This document shows, piece by piece, positions 21,620-28,009 of a stretch of DNA of 28,009 bases. Positions within the stretch are counted from its first letter, which is position 1, and each line of letters starts with the position of its first letter. This DNA comes from Pseudomonadota bacterium (lineage in GTDB: Bacteria; Pseudomonadota; Alphaproteobacteria; Rhizobiales; Devosiaceae), in the NCBI GenBank assembly GCA_023415605.1, contig JAEZKB010000328.1, forward strand, positions 1 through 28,009. Reading direction: 5' to 3'. The position numbers and the translations under genes are program-made. The notes below the pieces were generated by a model. The model was not told the origin of the DNA and searched no databases. It saw nothing but the letters and a program-made list of their open reading frames with translations.

Positions 21620-22672
21620 ATGATGAAGTTGACTCACGCCTTCGCCGTGATGGCGCTGGCCGTTCCGGCTGCGTTCGGCATCACGTCGGTGGTGCAGGCG
21701 CAGGATACGTTCAAGCTGGGCATGGCCGTTGGTGGCAATCCCTGCTGCGACTGGATGAAGGCCCAAGGCGACGTGGCTCGTGCCCTCGCCGAGAAAGAGG
21801 GCTGGGAATACGTCGAGCTCTCCAACAACAACGATCCGGCGACGGCGCTCAAGAACGCGCAGATCTTCGTGCAGGAAGGCGTCGATGCCGTCATCCAGTT
21901 CAACGGGCAGCCGTCGTCGAACCCCGCCATCGCGCAGGTGCTCAAGGCCGCGAACATCCCGGTGGTCACCTACGACATCGCCGACCCCGGCATGTATTTT
22001 GTCGGCATCGACAATCTCGGCGCCGGCATTGCGGGTGGCGAACAGCTGGGCCAGTTGATCAAGGAAAAGTGGGACTGCAATCCCGACCTCGTCATCTCGG
22101 CGGAAGGCGCTGCGGCCGGTATTGTCAACGAGTGGCGGACGGGGGGCATGCGCACCGGCGTCAAGAATATCTGCCCCGATATTCCGGACGAGAAGTGGGT
22201 AAGCTTCGAGAGCCAGGGCGACGCTGCCGTGGGTCTGCCGGCCGCCCGCGATCTGCTGGCCGCGCACCCGGATGCCAAGAAGATGGCCGTGGTCGGCCTC
22301 AATGATGGTGGCGTGCTCGCTCTCATCAACGCCGCTGAGCAGCTTGGCCGCGCCGACGAAGTGATGGGCTGGGGCCAGGACGGCGCCTTCATCACCGGTG
22401 ACAACGTCAACCCGCACCTTGTGGGCTCGGTGTTCTACTTCCTCGAAGGCTACGCCGTTTACGCCATCAAGGACGTGATCAAGCCGGTCGCGGAAGGCAA
22501 TGTGCCGCCGCTCAAGGCCGATGCCGGCGATCCGGCGTCGAAGGTGCAGCCGTGCCCGGTGTCGGCCGAGCAGGCCAAGGCGGTTCCGGATATGGCCGAG
22601 CGCGTGAAGCAGCTGCTGGCGGCCCCTGCCGGGACAACCGAGTACGACCTGTTCTGCCCCAACAAGGCCTGA
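21620..22672 (+). CDS. CUT2 ABC transporter sugar-binding protein
   Basis: A 350-residue periplasmic binding protein of the RbsB/LacI-like fold. The signal peptide is MMKLTHAFAVMALAVPAAFG followed by VVQAQD, with cleavage near residue 28. The family pattern NNDPATALKNAQIFVQEGVD and the hinge segment ADPGMYFVGIDNLGAG are clear. The start is the ATG after GGGAGGAG; the open frame continues far upstream inside the ATPase gene in another frame and should be ignored. Six cysteines in the mature part (NPCCDW, DCN, NICP, QPCP, LFCP) are unusually many for this fold and may form disulfides. Confidence 0.9.
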   Translation: MMKLTHAFAVMALAVPAAFGITSVVQAQDTFKLGMAVGGNPCCDWMKAQGDVARALAEKEGWEYVELSNNNDPATALKNAQIFVQEGVDAVIQFNGQPSSNPAIAQVLKAANIPVVTYDIADPGMYFVGIDNLGAGIAGGEQLGQLIKEKWDCNPDLVISAEGAAAGIVNEWRTGGMRTGVKNICPDIPDEKWVSFESQGDAAVGLPAARDLLAAHPDAKKMAVVGLNDGGVLALINAAEQLGRADEVMGWGQDGAFITGDNVNPHLVGSVFYFLEGYAVYAIKDVIKPVAEGNVPPLKADAGDPASKVQPCPVSAEQAKAVPDMAERVKQLLAAPAGTTEYDLFCPNKA

Positions 22673-22686
22673 CGGGTTTCAAGCTG

Positions 22687-22744
22687 AAGGTCTCCTCTCG
22701 TCGCAGCAATGCGACCTCACTCCCCCCCGAGGTGAGGGGACCTT
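22687..22744 (+). other. Intercistronic branched stem-loop after the binding-protein gene
   Basis: An outer stem AAGGTCTCCTC/GAGGGGACCTT (one mismatch in 11) encloses two small hairpins, TCGC/GCGA and CCTCAC/GTGAGG. It lies between the binding-protein stop and the permease start. There is no U tract; mRNA stabilisation or partial termination is likely, as at 17791-17816. The inner part may be a palindromic repeat. Confidence 0.5.
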
Positions 22745-22776
22745 CTCCCTAACTGCATGCGTTCCGGAACGAGCTA

Positions 22777-23766
22777 ATGTCCCTCGAGCAAGCCATTGAT
22801 ACCGCCCCGCCGGCCGTGCCGCTGAAGGTACGCCTCGGTGGCTGGGGGACGGGGCTGATGCTGGCGGCTGTGTGGCTGGCGTTGATCGCCGCTACGACGC
22901 TTTATCGGGCCGACTTCTTCTCGCACCAGACACTGCTGGCTGTGACCTTCACCATGGCCGTGGTTGGTGTCCTCGCCATCGGCCAGGGGCTCGTCGCCAT
23001 CTCCGGCGGGTTCATTGATCTGAGCCAGCCAGCGACCCTGATCACGGCGAGCCTCGTTGCGGTTCGTCTCTCCGAAGCCGGGCTGCCGCTGCCGCTGGTG
23101 ATCCTCGGCGCGGTGCTCACCGGCATGATCTGCGGCGCGATCAACGCGACCATCATCGTCTTCGCCAAGCTCAATCCGGTGATCGTGACGCTGGCGACCA
23201 ACTTCATCGGTCTTGCAGCGCTGTTTCTGGTGTTCCAGCTCGCCGAGGTGCCGCGCGGCAGCGAGATCCATGCCTTCGGCCGCGCCAGCTTCCTCGGGCT
23301 GCCGGCAATCTGGTGGCCGATGCTGCTGCTCATCCTGCTGGTCGGCTTCCTGTTGCCGCGGACCCGCTACGGCCGTCGCGCCATTGCGGTGGGTGGTAAC
23401 CGCGCTGCGGCGAAGGCGCGGGGAATTTCGCTGAAGCTGACGCGCTTTGCCATCTTCATGGCGGCCGGCGGCTTCGTGGGCTTCGCTGCCGTGCTGTTCG
23501 CCGCGACCAGCGGCCCGTTCAATCCAGGCTCGGGCAACGGGCTACAGCTCAACATCATCGCGGCCGTGATCCTTGCGGGCATTTCGCTGAGCGGCGGACG
23601 CGGTAACTTCTGGATGCTGCTGCTCTCGGTCGGCTTCCTGTCGACGGTGCCGACCTCGCTTGTGTTCTTCGGGTTGAGCTCGGACACGCAGTCGATCTTC
23701 CAGGGTTTCATCCTCGTGATTGCCGTCGCCATAGACGGGTTCCGGGCGCGGAGGACTCCGCAATGA
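22777..23766 (+). CDS. CUT2 ABC transporter permease 1 (RbsC family)
   Basis: A 329-residue inner-membrane permease with many hydrophobic segments (LMLAAVWLALIAATTLYRAD at the N-terminus; VGVLAIGQGLVAISGGFIDL with the family SGGxIDLS motif). The cytoplasmic segment TRYGRRAIAVGGNRAAAKAR matches the T-x-x-GR-x-AVGGN-AAA-GI signature of RbsC-type proteins. It overlaps the next permease gene by 4 bases. The ribosome site is weak (GGAACGAG), perhaps relying on the upstream RNA structure. Confidence 0.92.
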   Translation: MSLEQAIDTAPPAVPLKVRLGGWGTGLMLAAVWLALIAATTLYRADFFSHQTLLAVTFTMAVVGVLAIGQGLVAISGGFIDLSQPATLITASLVAVRLSEAGLPLPLVILGAVLTGMICGAINATIIVFAKLNPVIVTLATNFIGLAALFLVFQLAEVPRGSEIHAFGRASFLGLPAIWWPMLLLILLVGFLLPRTRYGRRAIAVGGNRAAAKARGISLKLTRFAIFMAAGGFVGFAAVLFAATSGPFNPGSGNGLQLNIIAAVILAGISLSGGRGNFWMLLLSVGFLSTVPTSLVFFGLSSDTQSIFQGFILVIAVAIDGFRARRTPQ

Positions 23767-24782
23767 TTATGTCGCGCGCGCAGAGCGCCGCTGTGACCGA
23801 TACGGCGGCACCCTATGAAGTGCCGCACAATCCGTGGCGAGCGATGCTCACCGGATCGGTGGCCTCGATCCTCTTCACCGTCCTCGCCGTGGTGGCAGTG
23901 GGCTGGTTCTGGGTGGGGCCGAGATTTCTGAGCTTCGGCAATATTTCGATCATGGGCAGCTTCATGATTGTGCCGCTGATCGTGGGCGCCTGCGCGGGCT
24001 TTGCGCTGCTGGCGGGCGTGGTCGATCTTTCCATCGGCTCGATGGTGGGGTTCTCGTCGGCATGTTTCGCGCTGCTCTTGACGCTGGGATGGGACCCGGT
24101 TTCGGCCGGTGCCGTGACCCTGCTGTTCTGCCTCGTCTTCGGCTGCATCAATGCGATTGCCATCGTCGGCTTCGGTGCCGAGCCGATCGCGGCAACGCTT
24201 GGCATGCTGGTGGCACTGCGCGGCATCGCCTGGGTGCTAGTGGGGCCGTCGGGCTCGATCTTCGCCTTCCATCCCGAGCTCTTCGCCATCATCAACCAGA
24301 CGCTGTTCGGTCTGCCGCTGTTCTTCCTGCTCGCCGTTGTGCTGACGGTGATCGCCGCGATCGTCGTGACAAAGACCAAGCTCGGCCGCCATGTGCAGGC
24401 AGTGGGCGGCGACGACAAGGCGGCGGCGCGGGCCGGTATCTCGGTAACGCGGGTACGCGTCGCAGCGCTACTGCTTTCAGCCTTCGGCGCCGGGGTCGGC
24501 GGCATCGTCTATGCGGGCCAGCTCGGCTCGGCGGCACGCGCCACAGGCTTCGGCCTCGAGTTCCAGGTCTATGCGGCGCTAATGATCGGCGGCTACTCGA
24601 TCCTGCGTGGTGGCGTCGGCAACCCGATCGGCGGCGCACTGGGTCTGCTTGCGGTGGCAGGGGTTTCCAATATCCTCGATCTCAAGGCGATCAGCCCATA
24701 CTACGTCAACATCATCGTCGGCCTCTTGCTGCTGGCCGCCGTTCTGCTCGACCGCTTCCGTGGCGGCGACGCCTACGAATAA
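23763..24782 (+). CDS. CUT2 ABC transporter permease 2 (RbsC family)
   Basis: A 339-residue permease, paralogous to permease 1. FALLAGVVDLSIGSMVGFSS and TKLGRHVQAVGGDDKAAARA carry the two family signatures. The start ATG overlaps the previous stop (ATGA). Two different RbsC-type subunits with one single-domain ATPase suggest a heterodimeric channel served by an ATPase homodimer. Confidence 0.92.
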   Translation: MIMSRAQSAAVTDTAAPYEVPHNPWRAMLTGSVASILFTVLAVVAVGWFWVGPRFLSFGNISIMGSFMIVPLIVGACAGFALLAGVVDLSIGSMVGFSSACFALLLTLGWDPVSAGAVTLLFCLVFGCINAIAIVGFGAEPIAATLGMLVALRGIAWVLVGPSGSIFAFHPELFAIINQTLFGLPLFFLLAVVLTVIAAIVVTKTKLGRHVQAVGGDDKAAARAGISVTRVRVAALLLSAFGAGVGGIVYAGQLGSAARATGFGLEFQVYAALMIGGYSILRGGVGNPIGGALGLLAVAGVSNILDLKAISPYYVNIIVGLLLLAAVLLDRFRGGDAYE

Positions 24783-24805
24783 CGAACCCCAAGGGAAACC
24801 GTGCC

Positions 24806-25996
24806 GTGAAGATCTCGGACATCACCATCAAGACATTCCGCACTACGGCCGACCGCTTCGACGTCGGCTATGCGCGGCCCATGCCGGACACGCAACTGCT
24901 GCAGACGGTGCTGACCATCCACACCGACGAGGGCATCGAGGGCCACTATTTCGGCGGCGGCTCGCACGGAGATGCCGAGGGCCTCAATGTGGTCGACCAG
25001 CAGCAGATTCTCTGGCGCATCAAGGACCTGCTCGTCGGGCAGGACCCCATGGATCGCGAGATGATCTGGAAGTGGATGTGGGTCGCCAACGTCCAGGAGA
25101 ATGTTGCGTCGGTGATCAACAACGCGCTCTGGGACCTGGCCGGGAATTACGCGAAGCTGCCGGTCTACAAGCTGATGGGCGGGGCGCGCGACAAGGTGAA
25201 GGCGTACGCCTCGACCTACCCCAATATCGGCAAGCCGCAGGTCTATGCCGAGCATGCGCTGGCCTGCAAGAACGAGGGCTACCTCGCCTACAAGATCCAC
25301 CCGCACTATTTCTGGAACCCAGAGACCGGCACGCCGACGCCGGGCCGCCCCTCGAACATCAAGGCGGATATCGAGACCATCCACCTGGTGCGCGAGGCCG
25401 TGGGGCCGGACTATGTGCTGATGTACGACCCCTGGGGCACGTATATGTCGCTCGAGGAAGCGATCCAGGTGGGCCGTGAGCTCGAGAAGGCGAACTACTA
25501 CTGGTACGAGCACCCGATGCCGGAATACCGGGTAGAGAGCTATGTGCGGCTCTGCCGCGAGCTGACGATCCCGATCCTTTCGCCCGAGATCGTGGCCGGC
25601 GGTGTGTTCAGCCGGGCCGAATGGATTTTGCGCGGGGCCGGCGACATGAGCCGCATCGACGTGGTGCGCGGCGGCATTACCGGGGCGCGCAAGACCGCGA
25701 TCGTCGCGGAGGCCTATGGGCTGCGCTGCGAAATGCACATGGCCGGCTGGGGCAACCTGCAGGTCTGCGGCGCGACGCCGGAGGATACGTCAGAGTATTA
25801 CGAGAAGGGCCTGCTCGCCCCGGGCGTCGACTACGACAAGCCGCACCCCTATCTCAAGAACATCTGCGACAAGATCGATGCCGAAGGCTACGTGCACCTG
25901 CCCAAGGGGCCGGGCATGGGCTACGAGATCGAGTGGGACTACATCAACGACAATCTCACCGACCCGCTGTCGACGACCAAGAAGACCCACTGGTAG
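24806..25996 (+). CDS. Enolase-superfamily acid-sugar dehydratase (mandelate racemase subgroup)
   Basis: A 396-residue cytoplasmic enzyme. An N-terminal capping domain is followed by a barrel (Ala-Leu-Trp-Asp-Leu-Ala-Gly start region near residue 110). Active-site residues can be placed: K163-x-H165 (YKIHP), metal ligands D208 (MYDPWG), E235 (YEHPMPE) and E261 (LSPEI), and the His-Asp dyad D285 (SRIDVVRGG) with H311 (EMHMAGWG). This set is typical of mandelate-racemase-like sugar acid dehydratases, which turn a sugar acid into a 2-keto-3-deoxy acid. The KxH form resembles some galactonate/gluconate-type dehydratases. The GTG start follows AAGGGA; the frame continues upstream but overlaps the permease. 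The downstream DapA-like enzyme would use its product. Confidence 0.88.
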   Translation: MKISDITIKTFRTTADRFDVGYARPMPDTQLLQTVLTIHTDEGIEGHYFGGGSHGDAEGLNVVDQQQILWRIKDLLVGQDPMDREMIWKWMWVANVQENVASVINNALWDLAGNYAKLPVYKLMGGARDKVKAYASTYPNIGKPQVYAEHALACKNEGYLAYKIHPHYFWNPETGTPTPGRPSNIKADIETIHLVREAVGPDYVLMYDPWGTYMSLEEAIQVGRELEKANYYWYEHPMPEYRVESYVRLCRELTIPILSPEIVAGGVFSRAEWILRGAGDMSRIDVVRGGITGARKTAIVAEAYGLRCEMHMAGWGNLQVCGATPEDTSEYYEKGLLAPGVDYDKPHPYLKNICDKIDAEGYVHLPKGPGMGYEIEWDYINDNLTDPLSTTKKTHW

Positions 25997-26014
25997 CAGC
26001 AGGGCGGCCGCGCG

Positions 26015-26806
26015 ATGTCCGCCATCACCCGCGCCATCCAGGCGATGGACCTGCTGGCCCGCAAGGGGCCGCTGGGGGTGCGCGCGGTGGCCCAGCAACT
26101 CGACCTGCCGCTCGGCAGCGTGCACCGGCTGCTGCTCGACCTCGAAGAGGAGGGCGTGGCCGAGCGCACGCCGGGTGGTGAGTGGGAGCTGTCGTACCGG
26201 CTGTTGCAGATCACCGGCATCCAGCTCGAGCGCATCGCGCTGCCGGCGCTGGCCCGGCCATTTGCCGAGCGGATCGCCCAGGCGACGCGGGAGACGGTCA
26301 ACATAAACATGCTTTCGGGCGACCATGCCATCTGCATCGACAAGGTGCGGGGCAGCGAGGGCATGCAGCTCGACCTGCGGATCGGTTCGCGCGGCCCGAT
26401 ATATTGCGGCGGCGCCGGCAAGGCGATGCTGGCCTTTCTGTCCGAGCCCGACCGGCAGCGAATCCTGGCGCAGCCGATGCCGGCGCTGACGCCTCACACC
26501 ATCACCGACCCCAAGGCGCTCGACGCGGAACTGAGCCGTATCCGCCAGCGTGGCTATGCGATCGACGACCAGGAGGTGGTGATGGGCGTCTATTGCGTGG
26601 CAGTGCCGATCCTCGACGCCAATGGCCGGCCGGCGGGCACCATCAGCATCACCGGCACGTCGGTGAAGGCACCGGGGCCGGAGGTGCAGCCGCTGGCCGA
26701 CATGCTCAATGAAGCCTGCGCCCATGTGAGCCGGCGGCTCGGCTATCGCGGCGACTATCCGCTGAGCGCGGCGACGCTCAGCGCCCAATCAACGAGAGAG
26801 ACCTGA
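26015..26806 (+). CDS. IclR-family transcriptional regulator
   Basis: A 263-residue regulator: N-terminal winged helix-turn-helix (residues about 5-65, LGVRAVAQQLDLPLGSVHRL) and a C-terminal IclR effector domain (RGPIYCGGAGKAMLAFL, AVPILDANGRPAGTISITG). It sits between the dehydratase and the DapA-like gene and its stop overlaps the latter's start by one base, so it is part of the operon it presumably controls through the tandem boxes at 20714-20749. The effector is probably the sugar acid or keto acid of the pathway. Confidence 0.93.
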   Translation: MSAITRAIQAMDLLARKGPLGVRAVAQQLDLPLGSVHRLLLDLEEEGVAERTPGGEWELSYRLLQITGIQLERIALPALARPFAERIAQATRETVNINMLSGDHAICIDKVRGSEGMQLDLRIGSRGPIYCGGAGKAMLAFLSEPDRQRILAQPMPALTPHTITDPKALDAELSRIRQRGYAIDDQEVVMGVYCVAVPILDANGRPAGTISITGTSVKAPGPEVQPLADMLNEACAHVSRRLGYRGDYPLSAATLSAQSTRET

Positions 26807-27717
26807 TGTCCCTTCCCCTGCTGCACGGCGTCGTGCCGATCCTGATTACCCCGTTCGACGAAGCCGGGCGCATCGACGAAGAGAGCCTCGCCAATCTCGT
26901 GGAGTTCAACATCCGGGCCGGCGTGCATGGCCTCGGCGTGGCGCTGGGGAGCGAGGTGTTCAAGTTCAACGAAGCCGAGCGCGCGCAGGTCACGGCCTGC
27001 GTCATCAAGGCGGTGAACAAGCGCGTGCCGGTGGTGATCAACACCGGCGCGGCGGGCACGGATTTGGCGGTGCACTATTCGAGGATGGCCGAGACGGCCG
27101 GGGCGGATGCGCTGATGGTGATCCCGCCGTCGTTCATGCCGGCAAGTGCCGACGAGATCTTCGAGTACTATGTGGCCATCGACAAGGCGGTGGGGATCCC
27201 GATCATCCTGCAGGACGTGCCGCAGGGGCCGGTGCCGCCGGGCCTGGCGCTGCGGATTGCCGATGCGTGCAGGAACGTCAGCTTCATCAAGGTGGAGACG
27301 TTGCCGGTGACGCAGAAGGTGGCGGCGATGTCGGCGGCAGCGGGCGACCGGTTGACCATTTTCGGCGGCGCGGGCGGAAGCTATTTCATCGAAGAGATGC
27401 GGCGCGGCGCGCTGGGCACCATGCCGTTTTGCAGCCAGCCGGCGGACTTCGTGGCGGTGTGGGATGCGTTCCGGGCCGGCGACGAGAAGACGGCGCGCGC
27501 GCATTTCGACCGCACCATCATGGCGGTCAACCGGCTGGGCGCGCAGGGCGGCGACATCTTCTACGCACTGCACAAGCGGCTGCTGGTGCGGCAGGGCGTG
27601 ATCCGGACCGCGTTTGTGCGCAGCCCGACCACGGCGATTGATCCGGTGACGGCGCAGGAGATCGAGGAACTGCTGGCGCAGGTGGTGCCGGAAGCGAAGC
27701 CGTTCACAAGGCTTTAG
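26806..27717 (+). CDS. DapA-family (DHDPS-like) lyase/dehydratase
   Basis: A 303-residue class I lyase of the dihydrodipicolinate synthase/N-acetylneuraminate lyase superfamily. The Schiff-base Lys is K162 (FIKVET), and GVVPILITPFDEAGRIDEES at the N-terminus is typical. The position of the usual catalytic Tyr (YNVP in DapA, residue 133 in E. coli) is Gln136 in ILQDVPQG. In sugar-acid pathways related enzymes dehydrate or cleave 2-keto-3-deoxy acids, the likely product of the preceding dehydratase. It is unlikely to be the lysine-pathway enzyme. Last gene of the operon. Confidence 0.88.
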   Translation: MSLPLLHGVVPILITPFDEAGRIDEESLANLVEFNIRAGVHGLGVALGSEVFKFNEAERAQVTACVIKAVNKRVPVVINTGAAGTDLAVHYSRMAETAGADALMVIPPSFMPASADEIFEYYVAIDKAVGIPIILQDVPQGPVPPGLALRIADACRNVSFIKVETLPVTQKVAAMSAAAGDRLTIFGGAGGSYFIEEMRRGALGTMPFCSQPADFVAVWDAFRAGDEKTARAHFDRTIMAVNRLGAQGGDIFYALHKRLLVRQGVIRTAFVRSPTTAIDPVTAQEIEELLAQVVPEAKPFTRL

Positions 27718-27725
27718 GCGGCACG

Positions 27726-27756
27726 CCCTCGTGGTTCGACAAGCTCACCATGAGGG
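27726..27756. repeat. Palindromic repeat, third copy
   Basis: Same 31-bp unit as 5965-5995 with a single difference (AAGCTC for AGGCTC), in the same orientation, and also followed by CTACTG. It begins 9 bases after the DapA-like stop, so it may act as an RNA hairpin at the operon end. The remaining stretch to 27933 shows no gene or clear signal. Confidence 0.75.
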
Positions 27757-27933
27757 CTACTGAGGGTCTTTGAGAGTCCTCTTCTTCGCCCGTCGATGGG
27801 CAGTTACCCCGGGGTGCCTTCTTGTGGCGCCTCGAGCTCGACACCAGTTGCCTCAAGGGGCAATCCGGCGTGCCTCGGACGTCACGCTTCCTTCCGCCAT
27901 CGCCGGGGCGGATCGAGAGTTTCAGAGGCAAGC

Positions 27934-28009
27934 ATGTCAAAGACCATCGTCATCGTCGGGTACGGACCCGGCATCTCCACCGGCGTCGCCGAAGCGTTCG
28001 GCGCGCAGG
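27934..28009 (+). CDS. Short-chain dehydrogenase/reductase (partial, cut by window edge)
   Basis: The first 25 codons read MSKTIVIVGYGPGISTGVAE and so on, with the glycine-rich NAD(P) loop G-x-G-x-G-I-S of short-chain dehydrogenases in a GPGIS variant. AGAGG precedes the ATG. It follows the CUT2/dehydratase operon on the same strand and may oxidise a sugar or sugar acid in that pathway, but over 200 bases and a repeat separate them. Confidence 0.7.
   Translation, partial: MSKTIVIVGYGPGISTGVAEAFGAQ

Noticed and set aside
21080..22417. 445-codon minus-strand open frame
   Set aside because: Antisense to the CUT2 ATPase and binding-protein genes, both of which have strong motifs and ribosome sites.
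23834..25996. 720-codon frame that would fuse a permease-region sequence to the enolase-superfamily protein
   Set aside because: The upstream part is an out-of-frame reading of permease 2. The GTG at 24806 with AAGGGA and the family N-terminus there define the real gene.

Overview
The window is GC-rich and densely packed with sugar- and organic-acid-catabolism genes. It contains two ABC sugar importers, GntR/FCD, LysR and IclR regulators, RraA-like aldolases, family III CoA-transferases and intergenic palindromes. This repertoire and the repeat style resemble Alphaproteobacteria of the Hyphomicrobiales (Devosia-like). That placement is an inference from gene content, not a phylogenetic result. 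I see no tRNA, rRNA, CRISPR, transposase or phage gene; it looks like chromosome- or megaplasmid-type accessory metabolism.

Layout. 1-4004: a GntR/FCD-controlled block with an amidohydrolase (cut by the left edge) and an RraA-like protein on the minus strand, the GntR regulator on the minus strand, and a CoA-transferase plus a crotonase-fold protein on the plus strand. 4040-7940: a beta-hydroxyacid dehydrogenase (minus), a divergent PdxA-like dehydrogenase (plus), a composite palindromic repeat, and a cytoplasmic DUF4038-type glycosidase (plus). 8017-14430: one long minus-strand operon, read in the order aldehyde dehydrogenase, Zn-alcohol dehydrogenase, CoA-transferase, CitE-like lyase, LysR regulator, second RraA-like protein. 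14728-19198: a CUT1-type ABC importer on the minus strand (binding protein, two permeases, ATPase). 19199-20768: a regulatory region with two small hypothetical genes. 20769-27717: a plus-strand operon with a CUT2-type ABC importer, an enolase-superfamily acid-sugar dehydratase, an IclR regulator and a DapA-family lyase. 27934-end: the start of a short-chain dehydrogenase.

How the parts may work together. Three sets of repeated operator-like motifs tie the blocks together. A TCTTG-TATG-CAAGA palindrome (GntR/FCD candidate) lies at the amidohydrolase/RraA promoter, the CoA-transferase promoter and the CUT1 importer promoter; at two of these it sits in the same place behind a perfect TTGACA. 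A CTATAG-N7-CTATAG box (LysR candidate) precedes the dehydrogenase operon and the second RraA gene at the same distance from the -10 element, with a weaker copy upstream of the importer. Tandem GTTCCATATGTGGAAC-like boxes (IclR candidate) precede the CUT2 operon. The inferred picture is uptake of a glycoside or sugar acid by CUT1, oxidation by the dehydrogenases, activation to CoA thioesters, and C-C cleavage by CitE-, RraA- and DapA-type enzymes. Several of these enzymes lack residues that define the canonical activity of their family: the PdxA-like, crotonase-like, both RraA-like and the DapA-like proteins. The actual substrates are therefore probably not those suggested by family names.
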